Shown: in pieces, positions 42,268 through 50,507 of the stretch
How the letters are laid out: each line of letters begins with the position of its first letter
Numbering within the stretch: position 1 is the first letter of the stretch
Source: Candidatus Fermentibacterota bacterium
GTDB taxonomy: Bacteria; Fermentibacterota; Fermentibacteria; Fermentibacterales; JCC-6
Assembly: GCA_029571005.1 (NCBI GenBank)
Contig: JAKPTG010000095.1
Span: 1-56,250, forward strand
Length of the DNA stretch: 56,250 nucleotides
Direction: 5' to 3'
The notes under the pieces: model-generated
Told to the model about the DNA's origin: nothing
The model's database searches: none
The model's input: only the letters and a program-made list of their open reading frames with translations
Made by a program: the position numbers and the translations under genes

Positions 42268-43731
42268 ATGACCATCCCCTGTCCATCGTCGGAAGCCGGC
42301 CTTCTGAAGGGAGCCGGAGTTCTCCTGCACCCCACCAGTCTGTGGGGGCCTTGGGGTATCGGCACCCTGGGAGACGAGGCCAGGGTTTTCCTGGACTGGC
42401 TCGGGGAGGCGGGTTTCACCTGGTGGCAGGTGCTTCCGATGAACCCCACCGGCTTCGGCAACAGCCCCTACCAGCCCCTGTCTTCATTCGCAGGCAACCC
42501 TCTACTGCTATCACCCGGAATTCTCCACAATATGGGACTGTTGACCAAGGGAGAGTTCTCAAAGGCCCGAATCCCGGCTTCGGGAACGGTCCAATGGGGC
42601 ACACTGCTCCCCGAAAGGCTGAAACTCATTTCACTGGCCGCCGAAAGGGCGCTGAACACCGGTCTTCCCGGATTCGACCGGTTCCGCACCGCCGCATCAC
42701 CCTGGCTCGACTCCTGGGCGGAGTATGCCGCTCTCAAGGAGGGGGCCGGAGGGGCTCCCTGGAGCCGGTGGAAAAACGCGCACCCTGACCCGCATCGGGT
42801 GAATGTCCACCGTATGGTTCAGTTCCTCTTCCACAGCCAGTGGGACTCGATCCTGAAACTGTGTGCGGAAAGGGGCATCCGGGTGCTCGGGGATCTGCCG
42901 ATATACTGTTCCCTTGACAGCGCGGACGTCTGGTCCGCCCCGGAGCTTTTCCTCCTTGACCGACAGGGGAAGCCGGTCTCCGTGGCCGGGGTTCCGCCGG
43001 ACTACTTTTCCCCCACCGGCCAACTATGGGGAAACCCGCTGTACCGATGGAGCGTCCACAGGGCCCAGGGTTACCACTGGTGGACCGGCAGGGTCCGCAG
43101 GATGCTGGAGGCCTTTCACGGGGTCCGCATAGACCACTTCAGGGGGTTCTGCGATTACTGGGAAGTTCCGGCGGCCTCCCCCACGGCCCGGGATGGAGTC
43201 TGGAGGAAAGGGCCCGGAAGGGAGCTGTTCGACCGGATCATGGAAGACATCGAAGCCCCGCTTCCCGTCGTGGCCGAGGACCTGGGCATCATAACCCCGG
43301 AAGTAACCCGGCTCAGGCGGGAGTTGGGCTTCCCGGGGATGCTGGTTCTTCAGTTCGCCCTGGAGGACGGTGCCTTCGATCCGGCGGGTCTGGCCCCAGA
43401 CACGGTTCTCTACACAGGAACCCACGACAACGATACCACTGCGGGATGGGCCGAAAGTACGGGACACCGCCTGGGCTTCACCCTCGACCGGGTTCTGGGA
43501 ATCGCCCTGGATTCGCCGGCCGACATGGTGATCTTTCCCGCCCAGGACCTGCTGGGGCTCGGAAGCGACTGCCGCATGAACACCCCCGGAACCTCCCGGG
43601 AGGCGAACTGGAGCTTCCGTATTCCGGAGGGTTCCCTGAATGACCGGACGGCCCGGAGATGGAGACGTCTTCTGGCGTTCCGGAAGGGGCTTGACCCCGG
43701 CCCTCTGAAAGCCTTATTTGAACAGGCGTAG
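42268..43731 (+). CDS. malQ: 4-alpha-glucanotransferase (amylomaltase)
   Basis: The 487-residue GH77 enzyme transfers alpha-1,4-glucan segments in maltodextrin or glycogen metabolism. Recognisable are GVLLHPTSLWGPWGIGTLG, WWQVLPMNPTGFGNSPYQPLS, RVLGDLPIYCSLDSADVW and GVPPDYFSPTGQLWGNPLY. The catalytic residues are visible: the nucleophile Asp in VRIDHFRGFCDYW, the acid Glu in VVAEDLGIITPEV and the Asp of YTGTHDNDTTAGW. The ATG at 42268 follows CGGAGGAGCCC. Typical length. It is followed by the lamin-tail gene after 15 bp. Confidence 0.93.
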   Translation: MTIPCPSSEAGLLKGAGVLLHPTSLWGPWGIGTLGDEARVFLDWLGEAGFTWWQVLPMNPTGFGNSPYQPLSSFAGNPLLLSPGILHNMGLLTKGEFSKARIPASGTVQWGTLLPERLKLISLAAERALNTGLPGFDRFRTAASPWLDSWAEYAALKEGAGGAPWSRWKNAHPDPHRVNVHRMVQFLFHSQWDSILKLCAERGIRVLGDLPIYCSLDSADVWSAPELFLLDRQGKPVSVAGVPPDYFSPTGQLWGNPLYRWSVHRAQGYHWWTGRVRRMLEAFHGVRIDHFRGFCDYWEVPAASPTARDGVWRKGPGRELFDRIMEDIEAPLPVVAEDLGIITPEVTRLRRELGFPGMLVLQFALEDGAFDPAGLAPDTVLYTGTHDNDTTAGWAESTGHRLGFTLDRVLGIALDSPADMVIFPAQDLLGLGSDCRMNTPGTSREANWSFRIPEGSLNDRTARRWRRLLAFRKGLDPGPLKALFEQA

Positions 43732-43746
43732 GGAAAAGAGGGAAAA

Positions 43747-44349
43747 ATGCAAGGCATTTTAGTTTTATTGGCGGTAACATCCCAGTATAACGCATACATC
43801 CCCGAGGATGTCACCTGCGGGGTGTCTCCTCTGATAATCAACGAATTCATGGTTCTCCCCTCTGCTTCCACCACCCGGCTCTCCGGGCAGTGGGTGGAAA
43901 TCCACAACCGGAGCCAGAACTGGATGAACCTCTCCGGGTGGACACTTCAGAACCATGCCGGCAACACCTACGTATTCGGCACCTACATGCTCCCACCGGA
44001 GGGTTACTTCGTCCTGGGCGCCAGCTCAGTTTACAGTGAAAACGGCGGATATTCACCAAACAGCGTCTGGTCGGACTTCTTTCTCGCCCGTTACGGCGAG
44101 CTGACCCTCTACTCGCCGGGAAGAAGCTGCACCGACATCGTGGACTGGGACGATTCGTGGCCGATAGAGAGCGGTGCCTCCTGCGAGCGGATCAACCCCG
44201 GATGGGAATCGGGAATCCCCTCCACCTGGGGGGTTGCCCAGAACACCTTCGGTTCGGGGGACCTGGGTTCTCCGGGGGAAAAGAACAGCATCTACTCCAA
44301 CTCCTTCGCCCAGAACAGCTGGGCCTTCATCAAGGCGTTCATCAACTGA
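43747..44349 (+). CDS. Secreted lamin-tail-domain protein
   Basis: The 200-residue product begins with a short hydrophobic segment (MQGILVLLAVTSQ), then a lamin-tail (LTD) immunoglobulin-like domain: LIINEFMVLPSA, QWVEIHNRSQNWMNLSGWTLQNH, LPPEGYFVLGA and GELTLYSPGRSCTDIVDW. This domain occurs in bacterial extracellular proteins, often next to nucleases or phosphatases; here it stands alone. The ATG follows AGAGGGAAAA. It may share a transcript with malQ, though a functional link is not evident. The ligand is unknown. Confidence 0.78.
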   Translation: MQGILVLLAVTSQYNAYIPEDVTCGVSPLIINEFMVLPSASTTRLSGQWVEIHNRSQNWMNLSGWTLQNHAGNTYVFGTYMLPPEGYFVLGASSVYSENGGYSPNSVWSDFFLARYGELTLYSPGRSCTDIVDWDDSWPIESGASCERINPGWESGIPSTWGVAQNTFGSGDLGSPGEKNSIYSNSFAQNSWAFIKAFIN

Positions 44350-44392
44350 GCCCGACTCCGGGTGTTTCCGGCCCGGCAGGGAAATCCGGTTT

Positions 44393-44881
44393 CTACCGCC
44401 GGTCGTCGTCGAACTTGACGGCCGAAGGGTAACTGTCCAGGTCATACCTGATACGGGTCTCGGGCATACTCACCCTGTCCAGTCTCACGTCGGCCTCCTT
44501 CAGAAACTGGGCCGCGTAACCCGACCGATAGTCGCTGAAGACCACCACCCGTCGGATGCCGGTGGAAACCAGGGCTTTGGCGCAGTTGGGGCAGGGCATG
44601 TTGGTGATGTAAGCCGTTGCCCCGTTCAGGGAAATCCCGTTTCTGGCCGCCTGACAGACTGCGTTCATCTCGGCGTGGTTGGTTCGTATGCAGTGGCCGT
44701 CCACCAGCAGGCACCCCGCCTCGTCGCAATGGGGCAGGCCCGGAAGGGACCCGTTGTAACCGGTGGCAAGGACGTGCTTGTCTCGGACTATGACACAGCC
44801 GCAGTGCATCCGGGGGCATGTGGCCCGCTCGCTGGCCAACATGGCGAGCTTGAGGAAGTACTGATCCCAGGAAGGTCTCAT
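44393..44881 (-). CDS. dCMP deaminase / ComEB-like cytidine deaminase
   Basis: The 162-residue zinc deaminase has HAEMNAVCQAARNG (zinc His and catalytic Glu) and MPCPNCAKALVSTG (two zinc Cys), with the additional CHC/GC residues of dCMP deaminases in SLPGLPHCDEAGC. It converts dCMP to dUMP for thymidylate synthesis. The ATG at 44881 has GAAGGAG upstream. The gene follows the barrel-protein gene by 16 bp on the same strand, and that overlaps a helix-hairpin-helix gene, an order that recalls the comEA-comEB pair of competence operons. Late ComEB function beyond the deaminase is not established. Confidence 0.88.
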   Translation of the reverse strand: MRPSWDQYFLKLAMLASERATCPRMHCGCVIVRDKHVLATGYNGSLPGLPHCDEAGCLLVDGHCIRTNHAEMNAVCQAARNGISLNGATAYITNMPCPNCAKALVSTGIRRVVVFSDYRSGYAAQFLKEADVRLDRVSMPETRIRYDLDSYPSAVKFDDDRR

Positions 44882-44897
44882 GGATGCTCCTTCTAAG

Positions 44898-46379
44898 TCA
44901 GGGTTTCCAGTCCAGCTGAAATCCCACATCGGTTCTTGACGGACCCGCCGTCTGTTCATACCCCGAACCGATGCTCTCCCTGCCGTACCCGTGAAACCTG
45001 CTTATTCTGAACCTCAGCCGCCAGCCCCGGGCCGGTTCAAGCGACAGCGCCGCCTGCAGCATGGCGCTTTTCCCGTACAGGGCCTGGGAACCGAACTCCC
45101 CGGGAAAAGACAACCGGTAAACGTACACCCGGGAGGCGTAACCCTCGGTGTCGGCTGCGGACGCAGATACGGATACATCCATGAAGGCCGTCGGGCGATG
45201 CCTCACCCGGAACTCCGCCCCCGCCCCAAAAAGCGTCGAATCCCCGCTTCTCACGGCGCAGCCCGGCAGACGAAGGGTCAGTGAAGTTCTTCCGCCGGGG
45301 CTCCAGACGACCCCCGCCGTCCCCCGGAACACCGTTCCGGCCAGGGAACGGGATACCGTTACCTTCTGCAGCAGCGTTGTTCTGAAAAAAGGGGTTTCCT
45401 CTCCCTGCAGCCCCGCTTCGACCACACTTTCCTCATCACGCTGCATCAGCGACAGACCCGAGGTCAGGACGCATCCCCGGGCGGGCCTCCATCGGATTCC
45501 GTACCCGGCGGCCAGGTCGTGGCTCGACCCGAAAGGGCGTAACGACCTGTCCGACGGGAACCCCGAAGGGTATCGGCTGAGGGTGAGGGCGTGTCTGAAG
45601 CCACCCTCATCCCCTTGAACTCCTGCAAGAAACGCCCCGGAAACCCTTCCGCCTACAAACCCGGCACAGGCTTCGCCATCGAATCTCCGGCCGTCGCCGT
45701 CCAGCCTGACATCGAACCCGGCCCTCCCGGAAACCGTCGCCGAATCGCAGGTGCGCCGTACGAGGGCTCCGGACAGGCCGAACCTCTCCAGGGAAAGCCT
45801 GGCAAAGGAGAAGTACTCTTCCACGGAACCCCGACGGCCCAGCTCCGTAGAGGATCTGTGAAGACCCTCTCCCGAAGGGTCAACCCGGGAAAGGCCCTGC
45901 AGAACCGTCAAGCCCGCCCCGCTCCACCGGAACACCGCTCCGGCCCCGGTGAGGGGCTCGCCGTCACTGTCGCCCGGGCTCGGGGCCGGTTCCAGGACCT
46001 CCCGCCGGACCGGTGGTTTGGCCAGGGACAGGGGGCCGCCTCCCGCAGAGAACCCGCCGTGGTCACCGACCAGCCCCAGGGCGGACTTCAGGCTCAGATA
46101 CCCGCCCGCCGCACAGACAACCGGGCTGTTCCCGACCCAGGAAAGGCCGCCCGCCGCCAGATCGCCCCATTTCTCACCCGGATCCTTCTCCGTGAGGAGC
46201 ACCACCCCGAACCTCCCGACGCGGAAGGTCCACCGGTTGAAAAAGGCCCACTCATCGCCTGCCCACAGGTTTTCCAGCACCCCTCTGGGGCTCGGGTACC
46301 GCCTCGCCAGCCTGAACCTCACTTCGTCCGCCCTGGGGGAAACGATCGCCAGAAGAACGAGGACGGCGGTAAACTTCAT
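44898..46379 (-). CDS. Predicted outer-membrane beta-barrel protein
   Basis: The 493-residue product has a signal peptide (MKFTAVLVLLAIVSPRADE) and long alternating strands with glycine and aromatic residues (FARLSLERFGLSGALVRR, VSGAFLAGVQGDEGG, RDEESVVEAGLQG, SLTLRLPGCAV). The last strand ends TDVGFQLDWKP in an aromatic-tipped barrel style. The start overlaps the stop of the helix-hairpin-helix gene (ATGA). I know no family match; a barrel following HhH domains is common in Bacteroidota ComEA-like fusions, and here the two parts are separate genes. It may form a channel or receptor with its upstream partner. Confidence 0.65.
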   Translation of the reverse strand: MKFTAVLVLLAIVSPRADEVRFRLARRYPSPRGVLENLWAGDEWAFFNRWTFRVGRFGVVLLTEKDPGEKWGDLAAGGLSWVGNSPVVCAAGGYLSLKSALGLVGDHGGFSAGGGPLSLAKPPVRREVLEPAPSPGDSDGEPLTGAGAVFRWSGAGLTVLQGLSRVDPSGEGLHRSSTELGRRGSVEEYFSFARLSLERFGLSGALVRRTCDSATVSGRAGFDVRLDGDGRRFDGEACAGFVGGRVSGAFLAGVQGDEGGFRHALTLSRYPSGFPSDRSLRPFGSSHDLAAGYGIRWRPARGCVLTSGLSLMQRDEESVVEAGLQGEETPFFRTTLLQKVTVSRSLAGTVFRGTAGVVWSPGGRTSLTLRLPGCAVRSGDSTLFGAGAEFRVRHRPTAFMDVSVSASAADTEGYASRVYVYRLSFPGEFGSQALYGKSAMLQAALSLEPARGWRLRFRISRFHGYGRESIGSGYEQTAGPSRTDVGFQLDWKP

Positions 46380-47428
46380 TCCGCGTACAGGTAGCGGAGC
46401 AGGGTTTCCATGGCGGCCGGCCCGATCCCCGGGACCGCATCCAGCTCTTCCACCCGCTCCACCGGACCGTTCTCCGACAGCCAGGAAAGAATGGCGGACG
46501 CCCGGGCGGGACCGATTCCCGGAATGGCCTCCAGTTCCCGGGCGACGGCGGTGTTGATGTTCACAGGGAAAACCACCGGAGGCTCTTCCTCCCGGGTTTG
46601 AGGCGGGGAGACCGGCCCGGGGTCGAAGGCCGGGGACCCCCACCCCGCTTCGGCCATGTGGGTTCCGGCAAGGTCCGGATGGGTTCCGTAGCCGTAACTC
46701 ACCGATACGCCTCCGGTCTCGAAACCCGCCGAAAAACCGAGACGGACGGGGCCGGTGAGGCACCCCGCCCCCAGCACCAGCCCCGGCGCCGGGGAGAATG
46801 CGGCGCAGAAACCGAACTCGGCGCCGGAGTACCTGTGAAAAACCGCCGCGCCGGAGACGTGAAAACCCCTCAGAGGTACGACTCCGGCGCTCAGAAACAC
46901 CGCCCTGGGCACCGCCGGGGCCCCGGCGAGTTCCGAGGACAGCGCCCCCCGGCACCCGCCTCCCGCATAAACGCCCTCCACCGGACGACAAACCGCCCCG
47001 ACATCCAGCCCCAGGGCGGTTTTCGCCCCGTAACCGTCAATGGACAACCGCCTTCCCGACAGGGAAACACCTCCGACGATTCCCCGGGCGAGCCGGAAGG
47101 CCCCCGCGGCGGCTGCGGTAAACTCGGAGTACCCCCCGTGGGAGGTTCCCGCCAGCATCGCCCCGATACCGGCTCCCGAAACGAAGGTGTTGCCCGCCAG
47201 GGACACCCGTTGCAGCTCCCTGAGACCGAAGGGCCTGGAAGCCGTGACGCATACGCCTCGACCGTCGAGCATGGCGGGGGCGGCGGGGTTCAGGGAAAGG
47301 GCGGCGGCGCTCCTGGGAAACAGGGCTCCGGCGAAGCCGTGAAGCCAAGGGGACTCGGCCACGGGTTCGAAGGCGCCCGGTAATTCCGCCGCCAGCAGAA
47401 GCGGCACAAGGAACGAATACCTGCCCAT
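46376..47428 (-). CDS. Secreted protein with barrel-like region and two helix-hairpin-helix motifs
   Basis: The 350-residue product starts with a signal peptide (MGRYSFLVPLLLAAELPGAFE). About residues 30-250 are alanine/glycine-rich beta-strands like PorV/UPF0164 outer-membrane proteins (FPRSAAALSLNPAAPAMLDG). The C-terminus has two HhH units: INTAVARELEAIPGIGPARA with ILSWLSENG, and VEELDAVPGIGPAAMETLL, the DNA-binding form found in ComEA. The ATG at 47428 has only a weak site; a GTG two codons earlier is possible. With the following barrel and dCMP deaminase genes it makes a comEA-comEB-like set, so surface DNA binding or uptake is a fair inference, without direct evidence. Confidence 0.72.
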   Translation of the reverse strand: MGRYSFLVPLLLAAELPGAFEPVAESPWLHGFAGALFPRSAAALSLNPAAPAMLDGRGVCVTASRPFGLRELQRVSLAGNTFVSGAGIGAMLAGTSHGGYSEFTAAAAGAFRLARGIVGGVSLSGRRLSIDGYGAKTALGLDVGAVCRPVEGVYAGGGCRGALSSELAGAPAVPRAVFLSAGVVPLRGFHVSGAAVFHRYSGAEFGFCAAFSPAPGLVLGAGCLTGPVRLGFSAGFETGGVSVSYGYGTHPDLAGTHMAEAGWGSPAFDPGPVSPPQTREEEPPVVFPVNINTAVARELEAIPGIGPARASAILSWLSENGPVERVEELDAVPGIGPAAMETLLRYLYAE

Positions 47429-47537
47429 ACTCACCGGTACGGTCCGGAATCGGGATTTTTCAAGGAGGAGGATTGACCGGGTACGTCCGGGATGTAATGA
47501 TTTACTCCTGAAAAACCGGGAACTGGAGGTGTCTTCC

Positions 47538-48452
47538 GTGAGAAGTTGTTTCGTCCTTGTGATGTTCTTCTTCGTCTTTACCGCCATGGGCGGTGGGGTT
47601 CCGTGGTCCCGGTACAGCATCATAGACTCACCCACTGCGCACACGCTTCACCATACCCAGATCTGCGCCGGAGCCGGCTTCGCCGTCTATTCCGTGGAGG
47701 ATTCCTCCGGAACCGCCGCCACCGAGTTTTCCCTCGGAACCTTCCTGGAGGCCGGCATCTTCAACCGGGCCCAGATAGGGGCCACCTACATCAGCAAGGG
47801 CGGCATCAGCGGCACCGCCAGGGTCATGCTTATGCGGGAGACCATCAGGAGCCCGGGTATCGCCTTCGGCTGCGAGAACATCACCGGCGAGAAAAACTAC
47901 GAGGCCTACACCCGCAACGACAGCCTGTACGACTACGGGCGGAGCCAGAACTTCTCGATATACGGCGTAGTCACCAAGGACTTCAGTTACCTCCTGAGCC
48001 TCCCGGTCTGCGTCAGCCTCGGTTTCGGCACAGGCCGGTTCGTCCAGGAGAGCGGCTCCGGGGACGCCGGGGAGAACCCGATTCCCGGCCTGTTCGGAAG
48101 CCTCATGTTCCGTCCCTCCAGGGCCTCGGAGGTGGTGGTGGAGTGGGACGGGCGGGACCTGAACATAGGCGCCACCTACGGAATAGCCTCCGGTGTCTTC
48201 CTTCAGCTGGCCCTCGCGGAGGTGGAGCAGCACTTCCGTTCGGACGACGTACGGGACCCCACCGATCCCGGCCAGGCGCCCAAGGTGGTCCTCGCGGTGA
48301 ATGCAACCCTGGGCCCGCTGTTCCAGCGCACCGAACTCAACCCCCGGGAAAGGCTTCGCTTCACCGGAAACGACGAAGCCCTGGAAGCCATACGCAGGGA
48401 ACGGGAGGAAGCCCGCCGCCGGATCGAGGAGTTGGAGCGCTCCATTCGCTGA
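47538..48452 (+). CDS. Predicted outer-membrane barrel protein with C-terminal coiled coil
   Basis: The 304-residue product starts at a GTG (47538; GGAGG eight bases upstream) with a signal peptide (RSCFVLVMFFFVFTAMGGG). It has repeated beta-strands (ICAGAGFAVYSVEDSSG, FNRAQIGATYISKG, PVCVSLGFGTGRFVQESG, VVVEWDGRDLNIGATYG), resembling YjbH- or PorV-type barrels. The tail (EALEAIRREREEARRRIEEL) is a charged coiled coil, perhaps periplasmic. It is divergent from the helix-hairpin-helix gene, with 109 bp between their starts. Function unknown. Confidence 0.65.
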   Translation: MRSCFVLVMFFFVFTAMGGGVPWSRYSIIDSPTAHTLHHTQICAGAGFAVYSVEDSSGTAATEFSLGTFLEAGIFNRAQIGATYISKGGISGTARVMLMRETIRSPGIAFGCENITGEKNYEAYTRNDSLYDYGRSQNFSIYGVVTKDFSYLLSLPVCVSLGFGTGRFVQESGSGDAGENPIPGLFGSLMFRPSRASEVVVEWDGRDLNIGATYGIASGVFLQLALAEVEQHFRSDDVRDPTDPGQAPKVVLAVNATLGPLFQRTELNPRERLRFTGNDEALEAIRREREEARRRIEELERSIR

Positions 48453-48470
48453 GCCTTTGCCTCTTTCGTC

Positions 48471-48499
48471 TTGACAATGCGCCATTTCGGCGCAATGCT
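48471..48499 (+). promoter_or_regulatory. TTGACA with an inverted repeat in the spacer (possible operator)
   Basis: TTGACA (48471-48476) is followed by TGCGCC-ATTTC-GGCGCA (48478-48494), a perfect 6-bp inverted repeat that fills the spacer, then AATGCT or TATT. This may be a repressed promoter of the DHH gene, or simply a hairpin after the barrel gene. Confidence 0.3.
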
Positions 48500-48551
48500 A
48501 TTGCATCGAATGGTTTACGAGTAGTCATTAATTAGCCGTTAATATGGAGGC

Positions 48552-50027
48552 ATGGCACTACTAGGAACATTAGACTTCGAGCGCGTAATTAAACGCATGC
48601 GGCTAACGCCCCTGGCCATCGAAGTTCTGAAACGGCGCTTCCCGGGTGAGTCCGATCCGGTGAAGAAGTGGCTGCCGGGAAAGCCCCGGTGGGAAAAAGC
48701 GCTTACGGGTTTGGATGTCCTATCCGAGGAACTCCGGTCCCTGAGAAAACGCAGGGGCAAGGTGGTGCTCTACGGGCACGACGACATGGACGGGATCACG
48801 GGGCTGTTCGTAGGCCTGAGGGTCCTGCGCAACGAGGGTTTCACCGTGGTTCCCATCATTCCCCGCCGGGAGATAGAAACCTACGGCATCCGTCCCGGCA
48901 GGCTGCAAGGCGTTCTGGAGCCCGGTGACCTTCTTCTCACGGTGGACTGCGGCTGCAGCGCCCTGGAGGGGGTGGCCTGGGCCCGGCGGAACGGTTCCAG
49001 GGTGGTCATCACCGACCATCACATGCTCAACCCTCCTCTGCCCGAGGCTCACGCCATCATCGACCCCCAGCCCTTAGGTCCTCCGGCGGCGGACCTGGCG
49101 GGCTGCGGCGTACTCTACGCCGCCCTGACCTCCATCTTCCCGGCCTACGAGAATGATCCGCAACTCCTGGCGGCGACGGCACTGGGCACCGTAAGCGACA
49201 GGGTCCCCCTCTCCGAATGGAACAGATACCTCCTGCACTGCTTCAGCACGATAAAGCTGGAGCGCCTGACCGAAGGCCTCAAGCTGCTGATGGAGGAGTG
49301 GCCTTGCCGAAAGGGCGCGTGGACCGGCGCCATGGTCCGCTCCCACATAACCAGCACCATCGGGAAGGGGTGCAATTCGGGCATCTCGAACATGCTGGAC
49401 TTCCTGTTCAGCTTTGATCGGCACTGGTGCAGGGCTTTCTGGGAGCAGATGCTCAAAAACAGCGAGGAGCGGGGACAGGTTCTGAGCGAGCTGACGGGCA
49501 GGGCCATGAACATGAAGGATCCCGAGGCCGACGCCTTCGGCATGACTCTGGTATTCATGGACAGTATCCCCCAGGGGATGGGGGGCACCCTGGCCAGCAG
49601 GCTCTGCCGGATTCACCGCCGGGGAACCATCGTGGTCTCCAGGCGGGAGGACGGGGTGCTGGTGGGCGACACCAGGTCGGTGGGGGACTGGAACATGGCG
49701 GGATTCCTCGTCAGTATGAAAGACGTGTTCTCAAGCGCCGGAGGACATTACCGGGCGGCGGGCTTCAGTTACGAGAGCCCGGACTGGAACGCTCTGAGGG
49801 AAATCCTGCTCAGCAACATGGCGGAGTACCCGACCCACCCGGTTCCCCGGCCTCACATAGATCTGCATCTGGAGGAACTGCCGGATCCCAGGGTCTTCAC
49901 CTGCCTGGCGCCCTTCGGCCCCGGCTTTCTGCCGGTGGCGGTGAAGATCGGCGGCATGCGATACCTTCTTCAGATCCACCCCAACTGCCAGAGCAACTGG
50001 TGCATCACCGAGGACAGCGGGGAATAA
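48552..50027 (+). CDS. DHH-family phosphoesterase (RecJ-like)
   Basis: The 491-residue product has the DHH motifs: VVLYGHDDMDGITGLFVGL (motif I, DxD), LLLTVDCGCSALEGV (motif II), RVVITDHHMLNPPLPEAHAI (motif III, DHH), AGCGVLYAAL and TVSDRVPL (motif IV). Then comes a DHHA1-type domain ending SSAGGHYRAAGFS. It resembles RecJ single-strand exonucleases and archaeal GAN-type homologues, and is shorter than typical RecJ. The ATG has GGAGG only one base away, so the true start may differ; M16 (48597) is an alternative. The first codons are unusually AT-rich. DNA or small-RNA exonuclease activity is inferred from the motifs. Confidence 0.82.
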   Translation: MALLGTLDFERVIKRMRLTPLAIEVLKRRFPGESDPVKKWLPGKPRWEKALTGLDVLSEELRSLRKRRGKVVLYGHDDMDGITGLFVGLRVLRNEGFTVVPIIPRREIETYGIRPGRLQGVLEPGDLLLTVDCGCSALEGVAWARRNGSRVVITDHHMLNPPLPEAHAIIDPQPLGPPAADLAGCGVLYAALTSIFPAYENDPQLLAATALGTVSDRVPLSEWNRYLLHCFSTIKLERLTEGLKLLMEEWPCRKGAWTGAMVRSHITSTIGKGCNSGISNMLDFLFSFDRHWCRAFWEQMLKNSEERGQVLSELTGRAMNMKDPEADAFGMTLVFMDSIPQGMGGTLASRLCRIHRRGTIVVSRREDGVLVGDTRSVGDWNMAGFLVSMKDVFSSAGGHYRAAGFSYESPDWNALREILLSNMAEYPTHPVPRPHIDLHLEELPDPRVFTCLAPFGPGFLPVAVKIGGMRYLLQIHPNCQSNWCITEDSGE

Positions 50028-50037
50028 CCCGGCCACC

Positions 50038-50066
50038 GGAACAGTCCCCGGCGACACGCCTGTTCC
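50038..50066. terminator. Hairpin between convergent DHH and lipoprotein genes
   Basis: GGAACA (50038-50043) pairs with TGTTCC (50061-50066), with GGCG-ACA-CGCC stacked inside and a GTCCCC bulge. No T-tract follows on either strand. Confidence 0.3.
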
Positions 50067-50099
50067 CCGCCTCCGACGATGCGGGAAGATGGTATCGGG

Positions 50100-50480
50100 T
50101 CAACGCCCGCCCGTCTCCAGATGCACCTCGTTGCTCCAGCTGGTCAGATGAAAGTCGTTCTCCGTCTCCAGAGCATAGTACCAGCGGCCCGGCGGCAGCC
50201 CGGGGTCGGTGTGTTCCAGACGGTTCCTTTCGCCGGTTTCCATCAGCAGGGTCGCCCTGTCCGGGTTGCGTTGAACTCCCGGGGAATCCGCCCTGTAGAG
50301 CCGGTACCTCAGAAAGTTGTCGTCAGGGCACTGGGTCCAGCGGAGCACCGCCGAGTTCCCCCCGTCGATCCTTCCGGTCAGAGCCGAGTTCCCCGGTGGA
50401 AGGGGAGGTTCCGTGGGGTTTCCCTGACGACACGACACCGTCGCCGCCAGCAACACCCCCAGAAGCAGCATTCTTCTCAT
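50100..50480 (-). CDS. Small lipoprotein with fibronectin-III-like domain
   Basis: The 126-residue product has a lipoprotein signal (MRRMLLLGVLLAATVSCRQG, cysteine at residue 17). One beta-sandwich follows, in which AVLRWTQCPDDNFLRYRLYRADSPG and GRWYYALETENDFHLTSWSNEV match fibronectin type III strands. A similar WSAC..PDFADYTVFRSA...WFYAVRTTN...LVAWSNEV stretch occurs in the upstream gene, so the two share an ancestral domain. It is last in a three-gene minus-strand run. Role unknown; surface binding is likely. Confidence 0.75.
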   Translation of the reverse strand: MRRMLLLGVLLAATVSCRQGNPTEPPLPPGNSALTGRIDGGNSAVLRWTQCPDDNFLRYRLYRADSPGVQRNPDRATLLMETGERNRLEHTDPGLPPGRWYYALETENDFHLTSWSNEVHLETGGR

Positions 50481-50507
50481 GCATCCGACCTTCCGCTCAG
50501 GGTAGGG

